DNA of 64,000 nucleotides from Rugalucina vietnamica (taxonomy: Eukaryota; Mollusca; Bivalvia; Lucinida; Lucinidae), in the NCBI GenBank assembly GCA_964017185.1, contig OZ024874.1, forward strand, positions 49,380,856 to 49,444,855, given 5' to 3'. The translations under genes and the position numbers were made by a program. This document shows, piece after piece, positions 1-11,892 of the stretch (the first letter of the stretch is position 1; each line of letters begins with the position of its first letter). The notes beneath the pieces were generated by a model. That model saw only the letters and a program-made list of their open reading frames with translations. It did not search any database and was not told the DNA's origin.

Positions 1-461
1 AAAATGTATAAATGGATAGGTAGGTATAGTCCAAGCGGAACTACAAGGACTAAGTGCATGTTGGGAAATAGAACCTATGTGGCACATTTAGCTGTCAATA
101 CATAATAATCATCATATACCTGAAGCGGGACAGGCATGATCGCATACGACGCCTGGGGGGCAAGCCCCCCCCCCCTCGACCCCCATGCTAAAGAAAGAAT
201 CCTCCGAGATTACTTTCTCTGGCAATATCGACATGTGATAAGCCTTTAAGTTTCCAGTGGATATGCGGCTGTACATCTAAATATGTCATTTATCTGTACT
301 GCCAAAACTGAATTGTCGACTTGTCGACTTGTCGACCTGTCGACTTGTCGACCTATGAGATTGGGAGAAGGGTCTTCAGTAATGGTCATTATTGTCCCAT
401 TCTGTATGTCAACATTTAACCCTAACCCTAACCCTAGCCCAGCCATAAACCTAACCACACA

Positions 462-485
462 CTAACCCTAACCCTAACCCTAACC
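462..485 (+). repeat. Interstitial telomere-like CCCTAA run
   Basis: About four perfect CCCTAA units inside a satellite monomer. Similar short runs lie near 419-437, 1915-1935, 1959-1980, 2577-2597, 3360-3380 and 3657-3712. Confidence 0.85.
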
Positions 486-3400
486 GGATCTTTGTTGTTG
501 ACAATAGCACTAGGTCGACAGGTAGACAAGTCGACAAGTCGACAGGTCGACTTACCCTAGCCCAGCCATAAACCGAACCACACACTAACCCTAACCTTAA
601 CCGGATCTTTGTTGTTGACAATAGCACTAGCTCGACAGGTCGACAGGTCAACTAGTCGACAGGTTGACAAGTCGACTGGTCGACAAGTCGACAATTTAAT
701 TTTGGCAGTACATATAAATGACATATATAGATGTTTGTTGTTGACAATAGCACTAGGTCGACAGGTCGACAGGTCGACAAGTCGACAGGTCGACAAGTCG
801 ACAAGTCGACAAATCAATATTGCCGAAATATATAAATGGATAGGTAGGTATAGTCCAAGCGGAAGTACAAGAACTAAGTGCATGATGGGAAAAAGAACCT
901 ATCAGGTACATATAGCTGTCAATAGATAATAATCATCAAATACCTGAAGCATGATCGCATACGAAGCCTGGGGGGCAAGCCCCCCCGACCCCAAAGCTAA
1001 AGAAAGAATCCTCCGAGATAGGTTTGTCTGGCAACATCGACATCTGATAAGCCTTTAAGTTTCCAGTGGATATGCGGCTGTACATGTATATATGTCATTT
1101 ATCTGTACTGCCAAAACTGAATTGTCGACTTGTCGACCTGTCGACTTGTCGACTTGTCGACCTGTCGACCTATGAAATTGGGAGAAGGGTCCTCATTAAT
1201 GGTCATTATTGTCCCAATCTGAGTGTCAATAATGCCAAAATTGCTAACACTAACCCTAATCTAACCATAACCCTAACCGGATCTTTCTTATTGACAATAG
1301 CACTAGGTCGACAGGTCGACAAATCGACAGGTCGACAAGTCGACAATTTAATTTTGGCAGTACATATAAATGACATATATAGCTGTTTGTTGTTGACAAT
1401 AGCACTAGGTCGACAGGTCGACAAGTCGACAAGTCGACAGGTCGACAAGTCGACAAGTCGACAGGTCGACAGGTCGACAAGTCGACAAATCAATATTGCC
1501 AAAATATATAAATGGATAGGTAGGTATAGTCCAAGCGGAACTACAAGGACTAAGTGCATGTTGGGAAATAGAACCTATGTGGCACATTTAGCTGTCAATA
1601 CATAATAATCATCATATACCTGAAGCGGGAGGGGCATGATAGCATACGACGCCTGGGGGGCAAGCGCCCCCTCGACCCCCATGCTAAAGAAAGAATCCTC
1701 CGAGATTACTTTCTCTGGCAATATCGACATGTGATAAGCCTTTAAGTTTCCAGTGGAAGTGCGGCTGTACATCTAAATATGTCATTTATATGTACTGCCA
1801 AAACTGAATTGTCGACTTGTCGACTTGTCGACCTGTCGACTTGTCGACCTATGAGATTGGGAGAAGGGTCCTCAGTAATGGTTATTATTGTCCCATTCTG
1901 TATGTCAACATTTAACCCTAACCCTAACCCTAGCCCAGCCATAAACCTAACCACACACTAACCCTAACCCTAACCCTAACCGGACCTTTGTTGTTGACAA
2001 TAGCACTAGGTCGACAGGTCGACAAGTCGACAAGTCGACAGGTCGACTAACCCTAGCCCAGCCATAAATCTAACCACACACTAACCCTAACCCTAACCGG
2101 ATCTTTGTTGTTGACAATAGCACTAGCTCGACAGGTCGACAAGTCGACAAATCAATATTGCCAAAATATATAAATGGATAGGTAGGTATAGTCCAAGCGG
2201 AACTACAAGGACTAAGTGCATGTTGGGAAATAGAACCTATGTGGCACATTTAGCTGTCAATACATAATAATCATCATATACCTGAAGCGGGAGGGGCATG
2301 ATAGCATACGACGCCTGGGGGGCAAGCGCCCCCTCGACCCCCATGCTAAAGAAAGAATCCTCCGAGATTACTTTCTCTGGCAATATCGACATGTGATAAG
2401 CCTTTAAGTTTCCAGTGGAAGTGCGGCTGTACATCTAAATATGTCATTTATATGTACTGCCAAAACTGAATTGTCGACTTGTCGACTTGTCGACCTGTCG
2501 ACTTGTCGACCTATGAGATTGGGAGAAGGGTCCTCAGTAATGGTTATTATTGTCCCATTCTGTATGTCAACATTTAACCCTAACCCTAACCCTAGCCCAG
2601 CCATAAACCTAACCACACACTAACCCTAACCCTAACCCTAACCGGATCTTTGTTGTTGACAATAGCACTAGGTCGACAGGTCGACAAGTCGACAAGTCGA
2701 CAGGTCGACTAACCCTAGCCCAGCCATAAATCTAACCACACACTAACCCTAACCCTAACCGGATCTTTGTTGTTGACAATAGCACTAGCTCGACAGGTCG
2801 ACGAGTCGACAAGTCGACAGGTCGACAAGTCGACAATTTAATTTTGGCAGTACATATAAATGACATATATAGATGTTTGTTGTTGACAATAGCACTAGGT
2901 CGACAGGTCGACAAGTCGACAAGTCGACAGGTCGACAAGTCGACAAGTCGACAAATCAATATTGCCGAAATATATAAATGGATAGGTAGGTATAGTCCAA
3001 GCGGAAGTACAAGTACTAAGTGCATGATGGGAAAAAGAACCTATGTGGTACATATAGCTGTCAATAGATAATAATCATCATATACCTGAAGCATGATCGC
3101 ATACGACGCCTGGGGGGTAAGCCCCCCGACCCCAAAGCTAAAGAAAGAATCCTCCGAGATAGCTTTGTCTGGCAACATCGACATCTGATAAGCCTTTAAG
3201 TTTCCAGTGGATATGCAGCTCTACATCTATATATGTCATTTATCTGTACTGCCAAAACTGAATTGTCGACTTGTCGACTTGTCGACCTGTCGACCTATGA
3301 GATTGGGAGAAGGGTCCTCATTAATGGTCATTATTGTCCCAATCTGAGTGTCAACAGTTAACCCTAACCCTAACCCTAACCTTAACCCAGCCCTAAACCT

Positions 3401-3489
3401 AACCACACACTAACCCTAAGCCTAACCGGATCTTTGTTGTAGACAATAGCACTAGCTCGACAGGTCGACAAGTCGACAAGTCGACAGGT

Positions 3490-3585
3490 CGACAAATCAA
3501 TTTTGGCAGTACAGATAAATGAGATATATATAGATGTACAGCAGCATATCCACTGGAAACTTACAGGCTTATCACATGCTAATGA
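3490..3585 (-). repeat. Inverted fragment of the satellite monomer
   Basis: The order GTCGAC units, TTTTGGCAGTAC, then the reverse complement of the TTTCCAGTGG anchor shows a monomer piece in the opposite orientation, joined at the right edge of the array. Confidence 0.7.
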
Positions 3586-3712
3586 CAATAACAAAGATCC
3601 GTTTGACCAACAGGTCGACAGGTCGACATATTGTCCCAATCTGTATGTCAACAGTTAACCCTAACCCAACCCTAACCCTAACCAAACACTAACCCTAACC
3701 CTAAACATTCAT

Positions 3713-4011
3713 CAAGACTTCTCCATAATACATACTAAATATATATTCTGGTTACCTGTTTTTCCAATATTGATTTTTGTTAGCAGGTAACCAGCCGATA
3801 ATGCAAAAAAGGTGAATCGACGGACATTTAAAAGAACTAAATGCATGGTTTGAAAGAAAGAGAAGGGTCCCCATTAATACACTTGACCCACCACATCTCC
3901 CATAGTAACACCATAGTTAGAATAGTTCCAATCGAAGTCGGCCTACATATATAAACACCAAAGCATCGTATCACAACGTGGCGACTCTATACGCCAACAT
4001 TTTAAAATGGT
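3713..4011. other. Non-coding stretch, nothing recognised
   Basis: Unique AT-rich sequence between the satellite and the first Naiad tail. No coding frame or repeat structure was seen. Confidence 0.5.
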
Positions 4012-4428
4012 AATGATTCATTGACTAGTTAGAGATTCGCAACGAGGACCGAACAACTAACTAAATGTTGTGAACCACTGCGGAGGATGAGGGTGAGGTT
4101 AGGGCCCTGTAAAATCGATTTAAGCCCCCAGTAATTTTATATCACTGATCGTTCCAAGGCGATACTTCTGTTGTGGTTCTATTTGTTTTCTTTTATGTTT
4201 TGGAGTCAAATTTTTGTGCTGTTTGACCTTATGTGCGTTTTCGTAGTTTAAATTACGTTCATGTAACTGAGTGACCGCCTATTAGGTAAACGCTGCACAC
4301 TCGGGCTTCGATAAGTTTTCTAAGTATATAAGTACCTAAGTGTTAATTTAGTTTTTCACACCTCGGTTTTTGGAGTGGGAATTTCTTATCGCGCCTTTTC
4401 CTAATCATTGTCTACCTGTACTTTTTTA
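4012..4428 (+). repeat. Naiad 3'-tail fragment (5'-truncated, old)
   Basis: Diverged copy of the sequence that follows the reverse transcriptase ORF in the copies at 28.4-28.97 and 46.4-46.89 kb. It runs from the GACTAGTTAGAGATTC word through TTTTTGGAGTGGGAATTTC to the terminal CCTGTACTTTTTT. It is the most diverged tail in the window. Confidence 0.85.
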
Positions 4429-4656
4429 TGACAAACGTGTTAAACCAAGAAAAGATCAGTTTAATTTGTTACTGTAACAGTTTTTCCGCATGTTTGGAAT
4501 TACGGAATTCGATACGGCGAGTCATGGTGTTTTTCTGTTTTCAGTGGAGAGATGATTTGTCATGGAACCCCTCGTCATATGCAGACATGAAATTAGCTAA
4601 GCTTCCACTTAGGGATATTTGGTCTCCAGGGATGTTATTTATAAGAGATTTACAAG

Positions 4657-4862
4657 AAGGTACATGTAGGCAAAGATCAGGAAAAGGCGCAATCAGAAAA
4701 AGATTCCCACTCCAAAAACCAGGGTGGGAAAAAACCAAACTAACAATCAGGTACTTATACCATGAAAACATATCGTAAGCCGAATGAGCAGCTATTTTTC
4801 CAATAGGTGGCCACTCAGTTACCTTAACTTAACTAAAAATATGAAAACATACATAAGGCGCC
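4657..4862 (-). repeat. Naiad 3'-tail fragment
   Basis: Reverse-strand copy of the last ~205 bp of the tail (GGTACATGTAGGCAAAGATC to AAGGCGCC). It faces the tail at 4012-4428, with the two 3' ends about 230 bp apart. Confidence 0.85.
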
Positions 4863-4907
4863 AAAACTGTTTATTGGCGATCCGAAAGATGGTTTCATAC
4901 TACCTTA

Positions 4908-5375
4908 CACAGGGAACACTACTTGGACACCAGCTTCGACGCCAGAAATATGACTTATGCCGTCGGCTGGAGGAATAAGCTTAGAAGGATATCAGAATAA
5001 TTCAGTCCTGGATCCTTATTAGTGTTCGAGTTGAAACGGACAGCATGTTCGAACATTATTACTATCACGAATTTATAACTGAGTTAGAAAGGCGGACAGA
5101 ATGCTTGATATACACCGTCATTTCGCCACTCGTGTTATTGTCCACCATGAACGTAGGAATCTACATCATACCGATAGATTCCGGTGAAAAAGGATCGATT
5201 GCTGTCACACTGTTTTTATCATAATATGGAATATTTGTCACCGCAATCAAAGGTGATTTGCCACAAAACTCTGTCGACGTTTCGTACGTTCTTATCTACA
5301 TTCATATATTGCTAATGTTCCGTGTCTTCACGGTCCTGTATTGTTTCGCTGAGTCGCTGTTCGGTTATATCTATA
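4908..5375 (+). pseudogene. Decayed Cys-loop (nicotinic-receptor-like) ligand-gated channel fragment
   Basis: Frame 2 read from the ATG at 5045 encodes the end of a ligand-binding domain and transmembrane segments 1-3 of a pentameric Cys-loop receptor. Readable pieces are LERRTECLIYTVISPLVLLS (pre-TM1/TM1), the TM1-TM2 linker PIDSGEKGS, TM2 VTLFLS then YGIFVTAIKG, and LPQNSVDVSYVLIYI leading into TM3. The Pro in TM1, the SGEK linker and the LPxxS after TM2 are hallmarks of this family, whose members are neurotransmitter-gated ion channels. One TAA stop (5222-5224) interrupts TM2. Upstream pieces (TTWTP, then ISLEGYQNN) look like extracellular domain but need frame changes. No Cys-loop, complete N-terminus or TM4 was seen. 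It could be a damaged retrocopy or a lone exon of a decayed gene. The family call is firm and functional status is unlikely. Confidence 0.65.
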
Positions 5376-6129
5376 AGCTTTCAGGTACTTATACAATGAT
5401 AAACTTGAAAAACCATCGCACCAATTTTCTTTAAAATAAAATACAGTCATTTTTGTGGTATGTTGTTCAGTTGGTTTCTCAGCAGAAAAAAATGCGATAA
5501 ATAGTGTTTAAATCTTAAATATCCATTGCAGGCAAAATGAAAGCTTTTTCTTGAACTGTTTCTTACTCAGGACAGAGTGTCTGCAGTCTGAGCTCTGATG
5601 TCTTGCCATATAACCTTTATCAGAAATAATACAATGTTACGTTCTGCGTTTATGCACTAGAAAATGGCATGTCCGCACTGGTGGCTGAGACTTATTATTG
5701 CCACTAAAACTTATTTGGTCCTGGCAAGGTCACCGTGACCTTGATTCCCACCCAGCCTTTTCTTGCGATTGTTGAAAAGTGACTGATTACGATGAACTTC
5801 AATGACACATTAAGATACAACAATGTACAGGGTTTCGAAAAAAAAAATCAGAATGTTGTTATCTATTGAATTGAACGGACATATTTTTACATCGAAAGTG
5901 ATTTTTTCTTCTTGAAGAAATTCTGTTTTTCCGAAATTCACCAATCTCTTCTTTCAAAACATTTACTGTCTGAGACTACCTAACACTTTGATGCGAAATG
6001 TTAGGCTAAGCATAACACATATCAAATCCATGGTGTTTGGCGTATCCTTTTTTTTTGGAAAGGGGGTTCTAATCACTGTTTTCATACAATTGAAATGAAA
6101 TATATCTTAAATTATAAAGAAATATCATC
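5376..6129. other. Non-coding stretch, nothing recognised
   Basis: AT-rich sequence with short homopolymers. No frame or repeat could be supported. Confidence 0.4.
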
Positions 6130-6300
6130 TATTGGTAATAAGCGAGATGGCCTTGCGGTAGAGCTTTGGACTCCGATGTCCATTCGAGGCACTGTGTTGT
6201 GTCCTTGCACAAGTCACATGAGCTCCCCAGCGTACTGAGCTCTCCAGTGGTGATTCTGTCGCGACATGACTGGAAAGTTGGTGACTTTAACGTTTAACCT
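6130..6300 (+). repeat. Degenerate tRNA-derived SINE-like sequence
   Basis: GATGGCCTTGCGGTAGAGC resembles a pol III A box, and GTTGTGTCCTTGCACAAG resembles a core found in invertebrate SINEs. No clear B box or target duplication was seen. The neighbouring 2.74-kb element is inserted just to its right. Confidence 0.4.
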
Positions 6301-6316
6301 CAACACAAACAAATAT

Positions 6317-9053
6317 CACGGGGGTGATTCAATTGATACCACCTGTGCTGTCGTCCGAGACGTTACTGCATATATTGCTGTCGTCCGAATATTCCGGTTT
6401 TCGTCCGAGTACTACGGCTGTCGTTATCATCGGTGCCCCTATTTCAGTGCCCACAGGGCCAAAAGATCGTCGCTAATCAGTACATTTATCACCGAAAATT
6501 GTCAAGAAGGTATTTATCGTTATTACAAACGTCTTTCCAGTTTTCTTAACATTAAGACAATCACAAGAATTTATTTTTAGTACAAAACATCGTTTTCTCG
6601 CGTGTTTTTCTTACTTCCAACATATGCAACCATTCCATGTAAGCGAAAGTATCAGGGATATTACGCTTTCCATATGGCCTTTGTAAGCTGTAATCATTTA
6701 TCCAATTCATTACGTCCTTCAAATTTTATTTTCCGTTTTTAAAAAGCGTGATACGGCTGTCGCTGACCCCTGATACGGCTGGCGTTTGTTTATTGATCAG
6801 TACGATACGGCTGTCGATAGTATATCGAGATGGCATATTGCCCATTGAAATCAAATTCAACATATTTTATGCATTTATTTTGTAGTTTCTGAATAATTTT
6901 CGTATGCTACTCATAAAAGGACGACTATACAGATCGCTAGAAAGCATAACAGTAACCTCGAAAAACACAAATGCTACAAATAGTGTCTTCTGTAATTTCA
7001 TATGAGATAATTAGCGAAGTCACATGAATGAACAATGAGTCTCTAAGTACAAACTTTGCATACCATGTTTTCTGGAAATGAAAACGATTTATAAGCTGAC
7101 ACAATGTCGGGAAACAAACCCCGTGTATGTTATATTTTGTGCATACGTTAGAGAGCGCGTTCGTACTGCACATACTGTCGGAAATCACGCATTGCTATAT
7201 TCATATGAAAGAAAATATTTCACACATATCCTATCATATGCGGCATAGTATAAGAACTCTTTAGCAAACCTTTCTTTCTTTGAAACATTTGTCAACATCT
7301 AGAACACTTCGGAACTTAAATGTTTCGAAGTGTTCTCGGCGACCAGATGAAAGTATGTGATTTTTTTACAGTTTCATATACAGTCATATGATAGAATATT
7401 TAAAATATTTCACAAATGACTCATGCAAACGGCATCACAAATCCGAACTTAGGTCGGACAACGCACTCGAATAGCAGAACAACTAGCTCTTTCCCAACGA
7501 GTTAGTCATCGGTATGATGAAATTAAACAACGTGCTAAGCTGGCTAAAAGATATAAATATACAAAATGCCGATGCAGTAAAGCCAAAACCAGAAGATACT
7601 AGGCGGATAGGAGACCAACTTTACTAGTTCACCAAAATGTAAATTCGCGAAACCAAAAAAAGTGGGGAGGGGGGAGTCAAATAAAAATATGAAATCATTG
7701 TATTCGACTGGCTAAATCAACATCCCAACCCAAAGACATCCCAAGCGGGACAGAAAGAACAACACAATGTATCACAGAGCACAACCAACACACGTGAACC
7801 TTTGTATCGCAGAGCAGGATATTACACTTCGCGCCATTTAATGACATTCGAGAGCGCTTACAAGAAAATATACACATGAATGCAATATTATAAGGTATTA
7901 TGTACTAGTCATTTGTAACAACGGGCCCCCACCCCCGGGGAATAGCGGGAATTTTGACTTTTGGTCCAGCAAATCATCGCTAAAAGCAATCCTCACTAAA
8001 AAACCCACCCTGTGAGGACTGCTTGTTGGTTAAACCACTGCTGTTTTCTCCACAGGCTGCTTTTAATTTCACGGCCCGTTTCCCACGCACTGCCGTAGCA
8101 AAACTTTGGTCAAAGCCCTGCTCATTTCCACGGCTGCCTCCACCCTCCCCGGGGATGGGGGCGGACGGGCGTGGTTACAAATGGCTAAAGTGCATTACAC
8201 AAATGATCAATCAGTCAATTTCGCCACAGTGTGTCTTTTTCCGCTGTAAGACAATCGTGACGCTCATCAAAGTTTAAATTGTATACATTACACTTTCTGA
8301 TTTGGATAATGCATGCGAAAATGAGAAAGCAAGGCAACCGGTCACTGTATAGGCGACGTTCAATATTCATATTTGAAAGTGCGGCGGTGTGTCATGTAAA
8401 TATCTTACTTCGTGTAACCAACCCACCGTGGTTTATCGTTAGAAATATGAACAAAGTGAAATATATTATTTCATTCATATTTATGAAATCTAGGATGCCT
8501 TAAACTTAGTTTTACCCATATATTTTCAATTATTACCTGTTCTAAATTGTCGACATCCGTAACGAGTTTAACCGACAGCCGTATCACTCATATTTACAAC
8601 TGATCGACAGCAGTAACACCAAAAGTTAAACGCCCCGTCACACCCTTTCTGCTTTGGATTTTTTTTTATAACTGTAAAAGGTTTTATCTTTGCAGTTATG
8701 TTTTCCATGTTGTTCAACAAATGGTTAGAACTGAGAGATGCTGATTATTAAAGTATTTGCATATTTATGTGATTTTTGCTTTTTACGATTAAACACATGG
8801 TTGTATGCAAACTAGCGACCCAAAAACCCGTACAAACATATTGCACGATAGACAAATATCTAACAACACATTCTAGCAGAAAAAAGGATAAATAATACCT
8901 TCAAATACAATCACGAGCCGCTTTTACGTGTGTACTGTTTGTGTAACGACAGCCTTAGTACTCGGACGGAAACCGGAATACTCGGACGACAGCAATATAT
9001 GCAGTAACGTCTCGGACGACAGCACAGGTGGTATCAATTGAATCACCCCCGTG
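6317..9053. mobile_element. 2.74-kb inverted-repeat DNA transposon, non-autonomous, 5-bp target duplication
   Basis: The left arm (6317-6427) and right arm (8943-9053) are inverted repeats of about 110 bp with only a few mismatches, both starting CACGGGGGTGATTCAATTG. The element is flanked by AATAT at 6312-6316 and 9054-9058, a perfect 5-bp target duplication. Subterminal GATACGGCTGTCG words recur in inverted orientation (6751, 6774 and 6806 against 8575), so the foldback continues inward. No transposase frame was found in the 2.5-kb interior, which holds only short unrelated ORFs. A CAC terminus with a 5-bp duplication is what Transib/RAG-type elements show, but other superfamilies cannot be excluded. 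Confidence 0.85.
7921..8172. mobile_element. Nested GC-rich inverted-repeat element
   Basis: ACGGGCCCCCACCCCCGGGG at the left is roughly the reverse complement of CCCCGGGGATGGGGGCGGAC at the right, giving a ~250-bp foldback inside the 2.74-kb element. No clear target duplication was seen. Confidence 0.4.
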
Positions 9054-9059
9054 AATATC

Positions 9060-9566
9060 TTCTTAAACACATACAGATCTTTTCTTAAGGTTAAGAGTTA
9101 TGGACTAAAACATTTGGCTTTAAGGATATATGCATATCTCAGGCATCAAGAAACGTGTCAAATAAAACAAACGTCCCCGGTCGGCAAAGGACTTAAAAAG
9201 TACACACGGATTTTTGCTAATGGATTGCATTGAATATCTGTCATTTCATCCAAACACTGCTATTGCACCAGGTGATGCATCTGAGGTCAAAGCGTGAATA
9301 ATTTATAAACTCCTGCATCGTTTCTTACTTCAGAATGACTTCTAGAGCGAACAACAAACAGGTTGATAAAATATACAGAGTCACAGATGACGCATCCCTT
9401 ATCTCATTAATATGCTCATTGCTCTTAAAAGATCTCAGTTTTATTTTTATCACTCAGAGAATACATTAAGATCAATCACAGCAGAAAAGATAATAACGGT
9501 CTATGATTTAAATTCAATATCTTGTTTAATTAATCTGAAGTTTCAGCATTAAATGATCATATATTA
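9060..9566. other. Non-coding stretch with a short dispersed-repeat fragment
   Basis: A piece near 9397-9447 (ATTGCTCTTAAAAGATCTCAG) matches the end of the ~400-bp repeat seen at 11205-11645 and 30640-31055. The rest, including the likely 3' UTR of the chitin-binding gene, shows nothing else. Confidence 0.5.
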
Positions 9567-10435
9567 TCATTTTCTTCCTACATCCTCCGCAATGCAAGAA
9601 ATCAATGACCGAGCTATGGCAAGCGCATCCATCCCTTCTGGATACAGCGTACCGGCGGCAACATCACTCCATACCACGTCCTCGTACTGACCATCATCAC
9701 CATCGTTGCAAATCGGCATTGTACCAGTGTGTTCTACCGGTATCAGATTAAGGGAGACGCAGAGTTCAAGGCAAGGGTGGAATACCTGTGGTTGATCGTT
9801 GGAATCCCGAGGACAGGTAAGGCACGTTCCTTGTAGCATCTTGTATAATGCTGTGTCCACAGCCGTTTTTCATTTGCGTGCAGACCGTCGGTAAATCCTC
9901 GACACGAGCCTATGAAACATGGAATACAGTGAGCTACAGGACACCAATTACGTCGGTAGGAACATGCATCAAGGGTTTCCACTCTGTCTCCACAATTAAC
10001 ATTCTCAAAATTATCACATTTCATTGTATCCGTATTAAAATAGTCCGTGTAGCCCATGTGTTGCTCAAACACTCGCGGACCGGGACCGTATACAACGCTG
10101 CAGTTATAGAACAGCTGACATTCCGTTGGGTGCGGTATTATCGCCGTCGGGTCTTGTTGACACTGCTCTTCGATTGTTGGTGGTTCTGTTGTAGGGTCTT
10201 CTACGCAGTCAGAATTTTGTGGCCAATCGCATATTCCTGCGTCTAGATTAAACTGCAAACCGTTGGGACAATCCATCTTCACAATCTGACCGTTAACGCA
10301 CCAAAAGTAAGTTGAACAGTCCTGTGTATTGTGAAAGAACTCGCCTTCTGTATTACATGCTGTTCCTTCTTGTGCATTACTTACATGCAGTAGCACGCAT
10401 ATGAATATGAAAATATAGGAATATTTTAACGCCAT
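9567..10435 (-). CDS. Secreted chitin-binding (CBM14/peritrophin-A) protein, with a frameshift
   Basis: The N-terminus is a clear signal peptide (hydrophobic core IFIFICVLLHV, cleavage near SNA-QEG). It is followed by a peritrophin-A chitin-binding domain (residues ~27-78) with the six-cysteine spacing, including CSTYFWCVNGQIV and FNLDAGICDWP. A linker EDPTTEPPT leads to a second, degenerate domain (residues ~91-148, ECQLFYNC). A third Cys-rich region includes CIPCFIGSCRGF. The first frame runs 10435 to 9743. The expected continuation (CLTCPRDSND to AEDVGRK, stop at 9567) lies in another frame, so a single-base indel sits near 9830. It may be a real lesion, a sequencing error or an unseen splice. 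Such proteins bind chitin in shell matrix, gut lining or mucus. The ATG has a good context (CTGCCATGG), and a TATATATAAA word lies just upstream. Confidence 0.75.
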
Positions 10436-11204
10436 GGCAGTAGAGACGTTTATATATATTCCAAAAGTAAGCGTATTATTAATTCGTTTGCGTAAGAAAA
10501 TCGTAACTGCAAAAGATTCAGTCTATGATTTTCAGGTATTTTAAAAGTGAAATTTCATAATGTTTTCACTTTAATATGCTTCTTTTTGATACGCGCACAT
10601 CAATTGCGTCATTAAGATCATCATCTAGATTCAAATTTTAAAGTCACGCAAGAACTGATAAAGGTTTTATTGAACTTAAAAGACTACTCTTTTAAAACCA
10701 TAAAATGAAAGTTTCAAATTTTAATAGTTTTCATCGCTCCGTATAAGGTTATATATCTATACTGATCAAAAATGTTTATTTACATTTTTGAATTGTCGTG
10801 TTGCCTTTTGTGTGTGTGATATTTCTTAGTTTGTGTAATATAAAATTAAAATATTAAAAAAAAAAAAAAAAAAAAAATCATCTTAAAACATCGTTCTGGC
10901 GTCAAGTTAAAGGATTTGCATTGTGTTTCTTCAGAAAATCATGAAGTTAATTTATCTTATTTTTCACTAAACCGCAAAAATTTATCGTTTCAGGTCTTTG
11001 TTTTCTGAATAACGATTCTCTAATCCAGACATTTTGATTATGATAAATGTCCCGTTGAACACTTTTGGAGAGTCAAACTGAACAAGGAAAACATGTTTGC
11101 GTGATTACCGTTCGTTTACGCTGAACTGTTTATCAAACCTTGCTATTTAAAAGAGACACAATCGAAATTGTTAAATGGTTAGCTATCTCTATCCATTATT
11201 GAGA
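10436..11204. other. Upstream flank of the chitin-binding gene; poly-A run
   Basis: A TATATATAAA word at ~10449-10460 (minus-strand sense) could be a TATA box, but it is only ~20 bp from the ATG. A run of ~22 A lies at 10856-10877. Nothing else was recognised. Confidence 0.4.
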
Positions 11205-11645
11205 AAGCCATTTCCCTTTCTCATTAATTAATTTATTATGTTCACTGCTCTTAAAGGATCTCAGTTTTATTTTATTTGCTATTACTGCAGCTGGTGCTGT
11301 GCCGTGTGGCGGCCCTAAAACGCATCCATAGTGCAGATTATATTTTTCTGTTGGTTCTTTGAGATCAGCGAGTGTATTCTGAGAAATCAGAAAATTATGA
11401 TCGGTTTAGATTCATTTCCTAACCAACGTTTAAATAATGTATTTGACAATATTTGGGTTATACTAGTCTTTGTATCGACTACTATGTTAAAAGTTGTAAA
11501 CGTACAGTGATTCTCTTTGGCTCCATGCTGCCAAATCTATAGGGTCACTAAAGAGGCTTAAGTAGTCTAAACCGCAGTATGGCCGTTCCCCTTTCTCAGT
11601 AATATGTTCACTGCTCTTAAAGGATCTCAGTTTTATTTTATTTAA
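11205..11645 (-). repeat. ~400-bp dispersed repeat with duplicated end
   Basis: The word CACTGCTCTTAAAGGATCTC occurs at both ends (~11242 and ~11611), flanking a body containing GCCGTGTGGCGGCCCTAAAA. The same body occurs on the plus strand at 30640-31055 and 32575-33045. The doubled end suggests a tandem or pseudo-LTR arrangement. Confidence 0.7.
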
Positions 11646-11892
11646 TGATTAAAGTGATTAACGGGAATAAAACTATCTTAAAACATGTTAAAATTACCTC
11701 TATCCAAACGAATTTCATTGTCAGGTTCTAAAGCGAAACGCTCTTTTTATGCCGAGACTCACTATTTCATGTCACTTGTAACGCATGCGCATATTCAATT
11801 GCACCAAGTTGCAAGTTGAATACAACTTTGACATGTATGTATTTGTGTTTTGTATAGAGATGTCGTTGTCTAAGGGCAAATGATGATCTAAA

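Larger units (their letters stand above)
1..3712. repeat. Subtelomere-like satellite, ~660-810 bp monomers with GTCGAC minisatellites and CCCTAA blocks
   Basis: The anchor word TTTAAGTTTCCAGTGG recurs near 245, 1053, 1741, 2403 and 3196, so monomers are about 660-810 bp and differ mainly in the number of 8-bp GTCGACAR units and in one optional block containing TTTTGGCAGTACATATAAATG. Each monomer carries GTCGAC units in one orientation (TTGTCGAC), then short runs of CCCTAA, then GTCGAC units in the other orientation (GTCGACAA). The stretches near 1742 and 2404 are almost identical over more than 600 bp, which points to recent unequal exchange. CCCTAA on the plus strand at the left end is the orientation expected for a left chromosome arm, but the runs are only 3-5 units long, so this is subtelomeric or interstitial rather than telomere proper. 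All ORFs inside are by-products of the minisatellite. Confidence 0.9.

Noticed and set aside
300-830. Regularly spaced short repeats resembling a CRISPR array
   Set aside because: The 8-bp GTCGACAR units are contiguous, without unique spacers, and lie in a eukaryotic satellite.
246-3651. Many ORFs of 60-180 codons in the satellite, rich in LSTCRLVD or RQVDKSTS
   Set aside because: They are translations of the GTCGAC 8-bp minisatellite and recur with every monomer on both strands.
4428-4778. 116-codon plus-strand ORF and similar ORFs with WYKYLIVSLVFSH or RQRSGKGAIRKR
   Set aside because: They recur wherever the Naiad 3' tail occurs, in either orientation; non-coding tail sequence.
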